Shown here: positions 17,918 to 25,770 of the stretch, piece after piece
Layout of the letters: each line of letters starts with the position of its first letter
How positions within the stretch are numbered: the stretch's first letter is position 1
NCBI GenBank assembly: GCA_021299555.1
Contig: JAJTGH010000001.1
Coordinates: 1-56,799 of the forward strand
DNA: 56,799 bases
Reading direction: 5' to 3'
DNA from: Comamonadaceae bacterium
Lineage (GTDB): Bacteria; Pseudomonadota; Gammaproteobacteria; Burkholderiales; Burkholderiaceae_C
Made by a program: the position numbers and the translations under genes
Notes under the pieces: generated by a model
What the model saw: only the letters and a program-made list of their open reading frames with translations
The model's database searches: none
Told to the model about the DNA's origin: nothing

Positions 17918-19294
17918 TCAAATCGCCCCATTGTTCAGCACCAGCACGCCCAAAGCCGCGCTGAGCAGCAGCGTGCGCACAACGCCCCAGTTTCGGCGCA
18001 ACAGCAGCCACAAAGCCAGGGCCAGCAAGGCCAGGGCGATGGCATCAAAACGGCCTTGCGGCGCTGGAAAGACCACAGCCTGAAAAAATGTCCAGCCCAA
18101 ACTGGCCATCACGCCGATCACGGTGCAAGTGACGGCGCGCAAGGCCGTGCTCAAGGCCGCCCATCCCCGGGTGGCCTCCACCCATGGACCGCCGGCCAAA
18201 ATGAAAATAAAAGACGGCAGAAAAGTAAACCAAGTGGCCACCACCGCGGCCAGGGCGGCCCCCGCAAACAACCCATCGGGGCCGAGCACCTGCTGGCCCC
18301 AACCGCCAACAAAAGCCACAAAGGCCACCACCATGATCAACGGGCCCGGCGTGGATTCACCCAAGGCCAGACCATCCATCATCTGCGCCGTGGTCAACCA
18401 CTGATAGTGCTCCACGGCGGCCTGCTGAACATAGGGCAGCACCGCATAGGCGCCACCAAAGGTGAGCAGGGCCGCTCGGGTAAAAAATGTCGCCATCTGC
18501 GTCAGCGTACCCTGCCACCCCCACACGGCCAGCAGGGCCAGCATGGGCAGCATCCACAGGGCCAGCCCGGCCGCCAGCACGCTCAGCAAGCGCACCGTCC
18601 GGGGCCGGGCGTGATCGGGGCTGGGTGTGTGGTCATCGATCAAGGCCGTCGCGGCTTGGCCGGCGCGCTCGGCGACGCCCTGCGCGGGCAACTCGCCCAA
18701 CACCCGTGGCGCCAGGCGCACCGCGCCCCAGCCGAGCAGCAAGGCCGCCAAAATCAGCCACGGAAATGGCAGATTCAACACCGTCAGGGCCACAAAAGCG
18801 CCTACAGCCAGCAACCAGGGCAATGGCCGGCGGGCCGGGTGCTCCAGGCAACGGGCGCCCAGTCGGTAAACCGCGTGCAAAACTATGGCCGCCACCGCAG
18901 GCTTGAGCCCGTAGAGCACCGCTGCAGCCAACGGTTGCTGGCCATGGGCCATATACAGATAACTCAAGCCCACCAGAAGCAGCAAAGACGGCAGGATGAA
19001 CAGCACCCCGGCCACCAGGCCGCCTGCGGTGCGGTGCATCAGCCACCCCAGGTAGGTGGCCAGTTGCTGCGCTTCGGGTCCGGGCAGCAACATGCAGTAA
19101 TTGAGCGCGTGCATGAAGCGCTGCTGAGAAATCCAGCGCCTGCGCTCGACCAACTCCCGCTGCATGATGGCAATTTGCCCAGCCGGACCGCCAAAGCTGA
19201 TCAAGCCCAGGCGCAACCAAAACAGATAAGCCTCACGCCGGGGAACCAGCGCGGGGCCGGGCTCAGACGGAGAGCTTGCGGGCTGCGGGCTCAT
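17918..19294 (-). CDS. chrA: Chromate efflux transporter ChrA
   Basis: A 458-residue membrane protein of the CHR family with two homologous halves: the first begins FWLRLGLISFGGPAGQIAIMQRELVERRRW and the second FFTRAALLTFGGAYAVLPYVQ, each with the family G-G-P/A-x-A pattern. LLPGPEAQQLATYLGW is also typical. These long-chain members export chromate from the cytoplasm. An in-frame ATG lies at 19342, but the ATG at 19294 overlaps the metW stop as ATGA, so it was chosen. It is thus translationally coupled to the methionine biosynthesis gene metW. Confidence 0.9.
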   Translation of the reverse strand: MSPQPASSPSEPGPALVPRREAYLFWLRLGLISFGGPAGQIAIMQRELVERRRWISQQRFMHALNYCMLLPGPEAQQLATYLGWLMHRTAGGLVAGVLFILPSLLLLVGLSYLYMAHGQQPLAAAVLYGLKPAVAAIVLHAVYRLGARCLEHPARRPLPWLLAVGAFVALTVLNLPFPWLILAALLLGWGAVRLAPRVLGELPAQGVAERAGQAATALIDDHTPSPDHARPRTVRLLSVLAAGLALWMLPMLALLAVWGWQGTLTQMATFFTRAALLTFGGAYAVLPYVQQAAVEHYQWLTTAQMMDGLALGESTPGPLIMVVAFVAFVGGWGQQVLGPDGLFAGAALAAVVATWFTFLPSFIFILAGGPWVEATRGWAALSTALRAVTCTVIGVMASLGWTFFQAVVFPAPQGRFDAIALALLALALWLLLRRNWGVVRTLLLSAALGVLVLNNGAI

Positions 19295-19890
19295 TGCCGC
19301 TGCAGCTTGAACACCGCCCGACTGGCCAGCGCATTGGGCCAAAAGCGCACCTGGCGGCCCTCTTGCAGGCCAAACTCATCGAGGATACGCAGCCTGTTTT
19401 TGATCGCCAGCGCACGAAAATCACGCAAGGTGCCCACCCGAATATTGGGCGTGTCGTACCACTGGTAGGGCAACACCTTGGTCACCGGCATGCGCCCACG
19501 CAGCACAGCCAGGCGGTTGGGCCAGTGAGCAAAATTGGGGAAGGCCACGATGGCCGTGCGCCCCACGCGCGCAGTCTCTCGCAGCATCACCTCGGTATTG
19601 CGCAGGTTTTGCAGCGTGTCTATCTGCAGCACCACATCGAATGAGCTGTCGGCAAACAGCGCCAGCCCCTCTTCCAGGTTGAGCTGTATGACGTTGACAC
19701 CACGCGCCACGCAGGCTTGCACGTTGGCGTCGTCGAACTCCACCCCATAGCCAGAGCAGGCTCGCTCACGCATCAGGTGAGCGAGCAGCTGGCCAGTGCC
19801 ACAGCCCAGGTCCAGCACGCGCGAGCCTTCGGGCACGAGTTGGGCCAGGGTTTGCAAATCGGCCGATGCGCTGAGCAGGGTCTGGCTCAT
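19291..19890 (-). CDS. metW: Methionine biosynthesis protein MetW
   Basis: A 199-residue protein of the MetW family, a methyltransferase-like fold with the SAM-motif [12 protein letters not shown] (about residues 24-35). In beta- and gammaproteobacteria MetW partners MetX and is needed for full homoserine acyltransferase activity. [21 protein letters not shown] and [11 protein letters not shown] are family signature stretches. Its start overlaps the end of metX (ATGA), and its stop overlaps the chrA start, making a three-gene coupled unit. Confidence 0.93.
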   Translation of the reverse strand: MSQTLLSASADLQTLAQLVPEGSRVLDLGCGTGQLLAHLMRERACSGYGVEFDDANVQACVARGVNVIQLNLEEGLALFADSSFDVVLQIDTLQNLRNTEVMLRETARVGRTAIVAFPNFAHWPNRLAVLRGRMPVTKVLPYQWYDTPNIRVGTLRDFRALAIKNRLRILDEFGLQEGRQVRFWPNALASRAVFKLQRQ

Positions 19891-21032
19891 AAAGTCACCC
19901 GCTCAAAATATGAGCGCACCACGCCCAGGTAGCGCGGGTCGTCGAGCAAAAACGCATCATGACCATGCGGTGCGTTGATCTCGGCATAGCTGACATCACG
20001 CTGATTGTCCAGAAGTGCCTTGACCAATTCACGGCTGCGAGCCGGGGAAAAGCGCCAATCGGTCGTAAAGCTGACCAAAAGAAAGCGCGCCCGTGCCATC
20101 GCAAACGCGCGGGCCAAATCGCCCCCATGGGCACGCGCCGGGTCGAAGTAATCCAGGGCGCGCGTGATCAGCAAGTAGGTGTTGGCGTCAAAGTATTCCG
20201 CGAACTTGTCGCCCTGGTGGCGCAAATAACTTTCGATCTGAAACTCGATGTCCTGGGTTGAATATTTGTAATCGCGCACCGCCAAGGCGGCATCGCGCAA
20301 CTGGCGGCCAAATTTTTCGTTCATCACATCGTCGCTGAGGTAAGTGATGTGACCGATCATGCGGGCGATCCGCAGGCCGCGCTTGGGCAAGACACCATGG
20401 CGGTAGAAATGCCCACCGTGGAAATCGGGGTCGGTCACGATGGCGCGCCGGGCGACCTCGTTGAACGCAATGTTTTCGGCCGTCAAATTGGGGGCGCTGG
20501 CGACCACCACCGCGTGGCGCACTCGCTCTGGATACTGCAGTGTCCAACTCAAGGCCTGCATGCCGCCCAGACTTCCGCCCATGACAGCGGCCAATTGATC
20601 AATGCCCAGGCGGTCGAGCAATCGGGCCTGGGCCTGGACCCAGTCCTCGACCGTGACCACCGGAAAGTCAGCGCCATAAATCTCGCCCGTCTCCGGGCTG
20701 CGGTGCATGGGACCGGTGGAGCCAAAGCAAGATCCGAGGTTGTTGACACCGATCACAAAAAAACGGTTGGTGTCCAGCGGCTTGCCCGGGCCGATCAGGG
20801 TGTCCCACCAACCCTCGGAGCGCGCAATGGTCTGCCCCTGCGCGTCTTGATAAACCCCAGCGACATGGTGCGAAGCATTGAGCGCGTGGCACACGAGCAC
20901 GGCGTTCGAGCGCTCGGCATTGAGTTGACCATACGTCTCGTAGCTCAGGTCATAGGCCCGGATGCTGGCCCCGCTGGACAAGAGCAGCGGTGCCTCGAAA
21001 TGCATGGACTGCGGCGTGGCGACGAGAATCAA
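19887..21032 (-). CDS. metX: Homoserine O-acyltransferase MetX (TTG start)
   Basis: A 381-residue alpha/beta-hydrolase-fold enzyme that acylates homoserine in the first committed step of methionine synthesis; proteobacterial members working with MetW often use succinyl-CoA. The nucleophile elbow is GGSLGGMQ (serine), and the catalytic histidine is in APHGHDAFL. The conserved [11 protein letters not shown] and [12 protein letters not shown] stretches are present. The TTG at 21032 gives [12 protein letters not shown], matching the family N-terminus, and has AGGGGA upstream; ATG 21005 would remove those residues. A terminator-like hairpin with a possible competing pairing lies directly upstream (21050-21100). 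Confidence 0.93.
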   Translation of the reverse strand: MILVATPQSMHFEAPLLLSSGASIRAYDLSYETYGQLNAERSNAVLVCHALNASHHVAGVYQDAQGQTIARSEGWWDTLIGPGKPLDTNRFFVIGVNNLGSCFGSTGPMHRSPETGEIYGADFPVVTVEDWVQAQARLLDRLGIDQLAAVMGGSLGGMQALSWTLQYPERVRHAVVVASAPNLTAENIAFNEVARRAIVTDPDFHGGHFYRHGVLPKRGLRIARMIGHITYLSDDVMNEKFGRQLRDAALAVRDYKYSTQDIEFQIESYLRHQGDKFAEYFDANTYLLITRALDYFDPARAHGGDLARAFAMARARFLLVSFTTDWRFSPARSRELVKALLDNQRDVSYAEINAPHGHDAFLLDDPRYLGVVRSYFERVTL

Positions 21033-21049
21033 AACATCCCCTGAAATAC

Positions 21050-21100
21050 AAAACCCGGCATCGCTAAAGCGATCCGGGCTGCACGCGCACCGTCTTTAGC
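21050..21100 (-). promoter_or_regulatory. Candidate transcription attenuator in the metX leader
   Basis: Reading leftwards, CCCGGATCGC, a TTTA loop and GCGATGCCGGG form a stem with one bulge (21054-21078) followed by TTTTGTATTT, a terminator-like structure just before the ribosome site of metX. Upstream, GCTAAAG (21094-21100) is an exact complement of CTTTAGC (21063-21069), which forms the loop and inner stem of that hairpin. The two pairings exclude each other, as in an attenuator. Confidence 0.45.
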
Positions 21101-21337
21101 TGAATTTTTTGAGCGCCCGCAAGCTGAGCAAATCGGCGCTGGAGCCTTGATTATAACGGGCATGCGGAGCCCGAAAAAAGCAGCCGCCGACCAGGGCGTG
21201 CGGCCGACGGGCTTGAGCGCTGGCAACAGGCACCGCTGGCACGCCAACTGGGCCGGCCCACTTCGAAGCGGGCAGCGCACCCAAACGGGGCCACGGGCAG
21301 GAAAAAACGGCCGCAGCGGCTCGATTCTTGCTTGCTT

Positions 21338-21375
21338 TTGGTGCAAAGCCGATTTGCCCGGGTTTTTTGCACCAA
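21338..21375 (+). promoter_or_regulatory. Inverted repeat upstream of amtB
   Basis: Arms TTGGTGCAAA and TTTGCACCAA are exact complements with an 18-base spacer containing a T-run. It could be a regulator-binding site or an RNA stem in the amtB leader. Confidence 0.45.
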
Positions 21376-21414
21376 GTCGTGGCGCCACCCTCTTTATTCA
21401 ACGAAAAAATTGTC

Positions 21415-22617
21415 ATGGACGCACTAAAACAGGGATCGGATGCGTTGTTCATCCTGCTCGGCGGCATCATGGTTTTGGCCATGCATGCTGGATTTGCCTT
21501 TTTGGAGCTGGGAACGGTTCGCAAGAAAAATCAGGTCAATGCGCTGGTCAAAATCCTGGTCGACTTTTCGGTGTCGACCGTGGTCTATTTTGCGGTGGGC
21601 TACAGCGTCGCTTATGGCACCCATTTCTTTGTGGGCGCCGAGTCCTTGGCGGCCAAAAATGGCTATGAACTGGTCAAGTTTTTCTTCTTGCTGACTTTTG
21701 CGGCGGCAATTCCGGCCATCATCTCAGGCGGCATTGCCGAGCGGGCCCGCTTTTACCCGCAGTTGCTGGCCACCGCCGTCGTCGTTGGCCTGATTTACCC
21801 CTTTTTCGAGGGCATCGCCTGGAACCAGGCCTGGGGCGTACAGGCCTGGATCAAGGCGAGCACGGGCGACGAATTCCATGACTTTGCCGGTTCGGTGGTC
21901 GTCCATGCCGTGGGCGGTTGGATCGCGCTGCCGGCCGTGCTTGTTCTGGGCGCTCGCAGCAACCGGTACCGCAAGGACGGCGCAGTCTCGGCCCACCCGC
22001 CTTCAAACATCCCCTTTCTGGCGCTCGGTGCCTGGATCTTGACCGTGGGCTGGTTTGGCTTCAACGTGATGAGCGCTCAGACGATCGACAAGATTTCAGG
22101 GCTGGTGGCCGTCAATTCCCTGATGGCCATGGTTGGCGGCACGCTGGTGGCCCTGATCATGGGCAAAAACGACCCGGGCTTTGTCCACAATGGGCCGCTG
22201 GCCGGCCTGGTGGCCGTTTGCGCCGGATCGGACCTGATGCACCCGCTGGGCGCTTTGGTGGTCGGCGGCATAGCCGGGGCCATTTTTGTGGTGATGTTCA
22301 CCCTGACACAAAACCGCTGGAAGATCGATGACGTGCTCGGGGTCTGGCCGCTTCATGGGCTGTGCGGCACATGGGGCGGGGTGGCTGCTGGCATTTTTGG
22401 CAGCAAAGCTCTAGGGGGCCTGGGCGGGGTCAATCTGAGCGCGCAATTGATGGGAACGCTGCTTGGCGTTGCCTGGGCCTTGATCGGCGGCTGGGTGACT
22501 TACAGCGCGATACGCGCTGCGATCGGCCTGCGACTGTCCCAAGAAGAAGAGTTCGAGGGCGCCGACCAAACCGCGCACCGGATTGGTGCAACGCCGGAGC
22601 GTGAGGTCAATTGGTGA
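21415..22617 (+). CDS. amtB: Ammonium transporter AmtB
   Basis: A 400-residue inner-membrane Amt/Rh channel with about eleven membrane helices. Visible family features are FAFLELGTVRKKNQVNALVKI near the N-terminus, the pore histidine in the SVVVHAVGGWIAL segment, GFNVMSA, and PLHGLCGTWGGVAAGIFG with the second pore histidine. It conducts ammonium or ammonia into the cell under nitrogen limitation and is usually regulated by a GlnK/PII protein; no glnK is adjacent here. The frame extends upstream to 21328, but the ATG at 21415 starts just before the first helix. Confidence 0.93.
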   Translation: MDALKQGSDALFILLGGIMVLAMHAGFAFLELGTVRKKNQVNALVKILVDFSVSTVVYFAVGYSVAYGTHFFVGAESLAAKNGYELVKFFFLLTFAAAIPAIISGGIAERARFYPQLLATAVVVGLIYPFFEGIAWNQAWGVQAWIKASTGDEFHDFAGSVVVHAVGGWIALPAVLVLGARSNRYRKDGAVSAHPPSNIPFLALGAWILTVGWFGFNVMSAQTIDKISGLVAVNSLMAMVGGTLVALIMGKNDPGFVHNGPLAGLVAVCAGSDLMHPLGALVVGGIAGAIFVVMFTLTQNRWKIDDVLGVWPLHGLCGTWGGVAAGIFGSKALGGLGGVNLSAQLMGTLLGVAWALIGGWVTYSAIRAAIGLRLSQEEEFEGADQTAHRIGATPEREVNW

Positions 22618-22868
22618 AAGCCAGGTTACAAGGCGCTTTGCGCATGGGGGTCAACGGCTGGACTCGGAGCCAGGCCTGCTGACAACCCTTATGGGCCATT
22701 GAATTGAGTCAGCGCGCGGCGTTTTCGCGCCACAAAACCCGTACAGGGGTAAGCACCAGTTACATTTATATACCCATTTCCCCTTAAGTCGCGCATAATG
22801 GGATAGACATGACCCAATTTTTTGGGCATGCAAGTTGGGTGATCGGTCAGTTTCGCGCGCAGTGCTTT
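22618..22868. other. Intergenic region and leader upstream of the RNA-binding protein gene
   Basis: No gene is visible in these 251 bases. A hairpin with CATG-CCCA / TGGG-CATG arms and one bulged A lies at 22808-22830 around an A/T-only loop. A CATAAT at 22794-22799 could be a minus-10 element, but no good minus-35 partner was seen. A second, longer hairpin over the start region is listed separately. Confidence 0.5.
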
Positions 22869-22910
22869 CGGGACTCCATCGCTTTTTTTCCGTGTGTTTG
22901 AGGAGTCCCG
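22869..22910 (+). promoter_or_regulatory. Hairpin sequestering the Shine-Dalgarno of the RNA-binding protein gene
   Basis: CGGGACTCC (22869-22877) and GGAGTCCCG (22902-22910) are perfect 9-bp complements with a 24-base U-rich loop. The right arm contains the ribosome-binding GGAG, and the ATG follows at 22913. Folding would hide the ribosome site, as in RNA thermometers or autoregulated leaders. Confidence 0.65.
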
Positions 22911-22912
22911 CA

Positions 22913-23410
22913 ATGGGCAACAAACTGTACGTCGGCAATCTGCCGTATTCGGTTCGCGACGAAGATCTGCAACAGAGCTTTTCGCAATTTGGCAGCGTCG
23001 CCAGCGCCAAAGTCATGATGGAGCGCGACACGGGCCGCTCCAAGGGTTTCGGTTTTGTGGAAATGGGCAGCGATGCCGAAGCGCAGGCTGCCATCAATGG
23101 CATGAACGGCCAGTCTCTGGGCGGGCGCAGTGTGGTGGTCAATGAGGCACGGCCCATGGAAGCCCGTCCGCCCCGCAGCTTCGGCGGTGGTGGTGGTGGC
23201 GGCGGCTACGGTGGCGGCGGTGGTCGCTCTGGCGGCGGCGGCTACGGCGGCGGCGGGGGGGGGTGGTGGTGGTGGTGGCGGCGGTGGCCGCGGCGGCTAC
23301 TGAACCCTCCTGCTGGCGCATCGATCCAGCGCCAAATTCAAAAGCCCGGCCTACGCGCTGGGCTTTTTTCATGGTCCCTCAGCCGATGGCCTCAAGCCTT
23401 GCCCGTATAG
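22913..23410 (+). CDS. Glycine-rich RRM RNA-binding protein, frameshifted in its tail
   Basis: Residues 1-83 form one RNA-recognition motif: RNP2 is KLYVGNLPY and RNP1 is KGFGFVEM. A glycine-rich tail follows, as in cyanobacterial and proteobacterial cold-induced Rbp proteins, which bind RNA and are thought to act as chaperones. After a run of nine G bases at 23255-23263 the frame yields five tryptophans and arginine-rich sequence and runs on through the terminator to 23410. In the neighbouring frame the same DNA reads glycines, then RGGY and a stop at 23301-23303, the usual ending. One G fewer would restore it. The coding end given here is the frame as read; the intended end is 23303. An in-frame ATG at 22835 is upstream of the ribosome site and is unlikely. 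Confidence 0.85.
   Translation: MGNKLYVGNLPYSVRDEDLQQSFSQFGSVASAKVMMERDTGRSKGFGFVEMGSDAEAQAAINGMNGQSLGGRSVVVNEARPMEARPPRSFGGGGGGGGYGGGGGRSGGGGYGGGGGGWWWWWRRWPRRLLNPPAGASIQRQIQKPGLRAGLFSWSLSRWPQALPV
23340..23369 (+). terminator. Intrinsic terminator of the RNA-binding protein gene
   Basis: AAAAGCCC (23340-23347) pairs with GGGCTTTT (from 23360), followed by further T bases. It lies 37 bases after the expected stop at 23303, supporting that stop as the natural one. It may also act on the convergent lptC transcript. Confidence 0.8.
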
Positions 23411-23429
23411 GGCGGCTGCCGGATCTGGG

Positions 23430-24098
23430 TTAACGCGGGACGATGGTGACCTTGACCCGTCCGGTCAACTCAGTGACCCGGCTTTTATGGTCGTAGCTGA
23501 GCAGATCGCCAGAAAACCGGTTTTCTCCGCTGGTCAGTACAACCGGCGCCAGAGAGCGCACCAACTGCTGACGGGTGTCAACCAGCAAATGGTCGCCTCG
23601 CAACTGCTGAGCAGGCAACTCTTTGCCATCGGCGCGCCTGTGAGCAAGGCTGCTGACCTGGGCCTGGCCCATGAGCTCGACCAGGGAGCCATCGTCTTGC
23701 GTCAAGGCGCGCTGCGCGCTGGCCCGTATGGCGCGCCCATCGCGCGCAAGTGCAAACAGCCGGGGTTGGTCGACCTCCAGTGTTCGGTTGTCGCCGTAAT
23801 GTCGTATTTCGAGGCCCGAGAGTTCATTTTGCAGGTGGCCCTCATAGTCAAACGTCTTGATCAGTGCGCCCCGCATGTAAAAGTCCACCTCATGGGCCTG
23901 CGGCTTGCGCTGCTGCGGCTTTTCCAGCAAGCTGGGCGTACGTTGCACCATCCAATAGGTGAGCAACGCCATGAGGCCCATCAACAAAACGGGCAAATAA
24001 ATCGTCAAGGTCTCCCAGCCCCGGCGTAGACGCCGAAGGCCGCTGCGCAGCAAACCCAGGGCCAGGGTGCGCGCATCAAAGAAAAGGCGATCGTTCAA
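23430..24098 (-). CDS. lptC: LPS export protein LptC (TTG start)
   Basis: A 222-residue bitopic protein that passes lipopolysaccharide from the LptBFG transporter to LptA. One membrane helix lies near residues 33-51 (TIYLPVLLMGLMALLTYWMV), followed by a periplasmic beta-jellyroll domain with FDYEGHLQNELSGLEIRHYGDNRTLEVDQPR. The TTG at 24098 overlaps the kdsC stop and is preceded by AGGAG at good spacing; the open frame upstream is just the other reading of kdsC. In most betaproteobacteria lptA and lptB come next; here a convergent unrelated gene follows, so those genes must lie elsewhere. Confidence 0.88.
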   Translation of the reverse strand: MNDRLFFDARTLALGLLRSGLRRLRRGWETLTIYLPVLLMGLMALLTYWMVQRTPSLLEKPQQRKPQAHEVDFYMRGALIKTFDYEGHLQNELSGLEIRHYGDNRTLEVDQPRLFALARDGRAIRASAQRALTQDDGSLVELMGQAQVSSLAHRRADGKELPAQQLRGDHLLVDTRQQLVRSLAPVVLTSGENRFSGDLLSYDHKSRVTELTGRVKVTIVPR

Positions 24099-24700
24099 CG
24101 CAGGTACTCCTGCAACAACTGGGCATAACGGCCGCTGGCCGTCAGCAGCAAATCGCACCATTGTCGCGCAGCACCGAATCCTCCGGCGGCCTGCGTGACA
24201 TGGTGCGCGATGGCCTTGACCTCGGCGTGGGCGTTGGCCGGCGCACAGCTGATGGCCGCCCGACGCATCACCGGCAGGTCCGGCCAATCATCCCCCATGG
24301 CCGCCGCGTGTGACCAATCCAAGCCGAGCGCCTGCAAGGTCTGCTGCGCCGCAGGCAGTTTGTCCTCTCGGCCCAAATGTGCATGTTCGATGCCCAGGGC
24401 TTGCAGGCGGGCCCGCAAGGGGACGCTGTCCCTGCCGCTGATCACCACGGGCGTGATGCCCGCGCGCTGCAGCAGCTTCAAGCCGTGGCCATCGAGAGTG
24501 TCAAACCGCTTGATCGACTCGCGGGCGCCATGCGGCAAATGGGGCACATCTGCAGCCAGGCCATACTCGCTGAAATACAAACCGCCGTCGGTCAGAACCC
24601 CATCGACATCAAAAAAGGCCACACGCACGTCCTGCGCCAACAACAACAGCTGCGGCTCAAAATGCACAGCAGGACGGTGATCGGCGGGGGCACTCATCAA
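24095..24700 (-). CDS. kdsC: 3-deoxy-D-manno-octulosonate 8-phosphate phosphatase KdsC
   Basis: A 201-residue HAD-superfamily phosphatase that removes phosphate from KDO-8-P in lipopolysaccharide core synthesis. HAD motif I is FFDVDGVLTDG, and motif IV is MGDDWPDLPVM; the small tetrameric KdsC form lacks a cap domain, in keeping with the length. Its ATG overlaps the kdsD stop, so KDO-phosphate isomerisation, dephosphorylation and LPS export genes are coupled in one operon. Confidence 0.93.
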   Translation of the reverse strand: MMSAPADHRPAVHFEPQLLLLAQDVRVAFFDVDGVLTDGGLYFSEYGLAADVPHLPHGARESIKRFDTLDGHGLKLLQRAGITPVVISGRDSVPLRARLQALGIEHAHLGREDKLPAAQQTLQALGLDWSHAAAMGDDWPDLPVMRRAAISCAPANAHAEVKAIAHHVTQAAGGFGAARQWCDLLLTASGRYAQLLQEYLR

Positions 24701-25686
24701 ATCACCTTGGCACGCATCAGGTCGTTGCTGTTGAGCGCGCCCAAAAGGCGCGCATCCGCATCGACCACGAGCACACTGGTGATGCGGTACTGCTCCATGA
24801 CAGCGGCCGCCTCGGCCGCAAGCGCTTCGGCGCGCACCGTTCTGGGCCCGGCATGCATGACATCGGCGGCGCGCAGGCCGCGAAGGTCCATCCCTTTTTC
24901 CACCAAACGGCGCAGATCCCCGTCTGTGAAGATGCCTTGTACACGCCCTTGCGCGTCCACCACGGCCGACGCACCGAGTCCTTTGGCGCTCATTTCACGC
25001 ATCAAATCAGAAAAGCTCGCTTGCAGCGCCACCTGGGGAACCGCGTCACCAACACGCATGACGTCGCTGACATGGGTGAGCAACTTGCGCCCAAGAGCGC
25101 CCCCGGGGTGAGAGCGCGCAAAATCCTCGGCCCGAAAACCGCGCGCATCGAGCAAAGCCACGGCCAAGGCATCGCCCATGGCCAGTTGGGCGGTCGTGCT
25201 GGCTGTTGGCGCCAGGTTGAGCGGACAAGCCTCCTGCGCCACGCTGCTGTCGAGCACCACATCTGCATGACTGGCCAGCGCGGAATCGAGCCCGCCGGTC
25301 AAAGCAATCACCCTGACCTGCTGGCGACGCAACGTGGGCAACAAGCTGGTGATCTCTTCGCTCTCTCCGCTGTTGGAAATCGCGAGCACCACGTCGGCTG
25401 CAGTGATCATGCCCAAGTCACCATGGCTGGCCTCGGCCGGGTGCACAAACATCGCCGGCGTGCCCGTCGATGCCAGCGTGGCGGCGATCTTGCGCCCGAT
25501 GTGTCCGCTCTTGCCCATGCCCATGACGACGACCCGACCACGACAGGACAGCATGGTCTCGACGGCCTGCACGAACTCCTGACCCACCCGCTGAGCCAAG
25601 TCCTGCACGGCCTGCGCCTCGATCCCGAAGGTCTGACGGGCCAGCGCCAGGCACTGGACTGCATCGAGCGTGACGGTTGGACTCAT
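24697..25686 (-). CDS. kdsD: Arabinose-5-phosphate isomerase KdsD
   Basis: A 329-residue enzyme that converts ribulose-5-phosphate into arabinose-5-phosphate, the precursor of KDO. A SIS sugar-isomerase domain (about residues 40-180) contains VVVMGMGKSGHIGRKIAATL and AEASHGDLGMI. Two CBS domains follow at about 210-329. It is the first gene of the kdsD-kdsC-lptC unit and is transcribed divergently from the cation antiporter gene 84 bases away. Confidence 0.94.
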   Translation of the reverse strand: MSPTVTLDAVQCLALARQTFGIEAQAVQDLAQRVGQEFVQAVETMLSCRGRVVVMGMGKSGHIGRKIAATLASTGTPAMFVHPAEASHGDLGMITAADVVLAISNSGESEEITSLLPTLRRQQVRVIALTGGLDSALASHADVVLDSSVAQEACPLNLAPTASTTAQLAMGDALAVALLDARGFRAEDFARSHPGGALGRKLLTHVSDVMRVGDAVPQVALQASFSDLMREMSAKGLGASAVVDAQGRVQGIFTDGDLRRLVEKGMDLRGLRAADVMHAGPRTVRAEALAAEAAAVMEQYRITSVLVVDADARLLGALNSNDLMRAKVI

Positions 25687-25770
25687 CGCAGCATTTTAGT
25701 GAGCGATCTCCCGACTTGAAGCAAAAACCCAACGAAGCACATGCCGGGCACCTTGGGCTACCATCGATCG

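Larger units (their letters stand above)
21033..21414. other. Divergent metX-amtB intergenic region
   Basis: This 382-base gap holds no convincing gene. Beside the metX leader structure it contains a 10-bp inverted repeat TTGGTGCAAA/TTTGCACCAA (21338-21347 and 21366-21375) in the amtB leader, 39 bases before the amtB start. I searched by eye for a sigma-54 promoter (GG-N10-GC) and found no clean match. Confidence 0.6.

Noticed and set aside
21181-21414. Sigma-54 promoter for amtB
   Set aside because: TGGCACGCCAACTGGG near 21235 begins like the consensus but lacks the GC at minus 12 with correct spacing.
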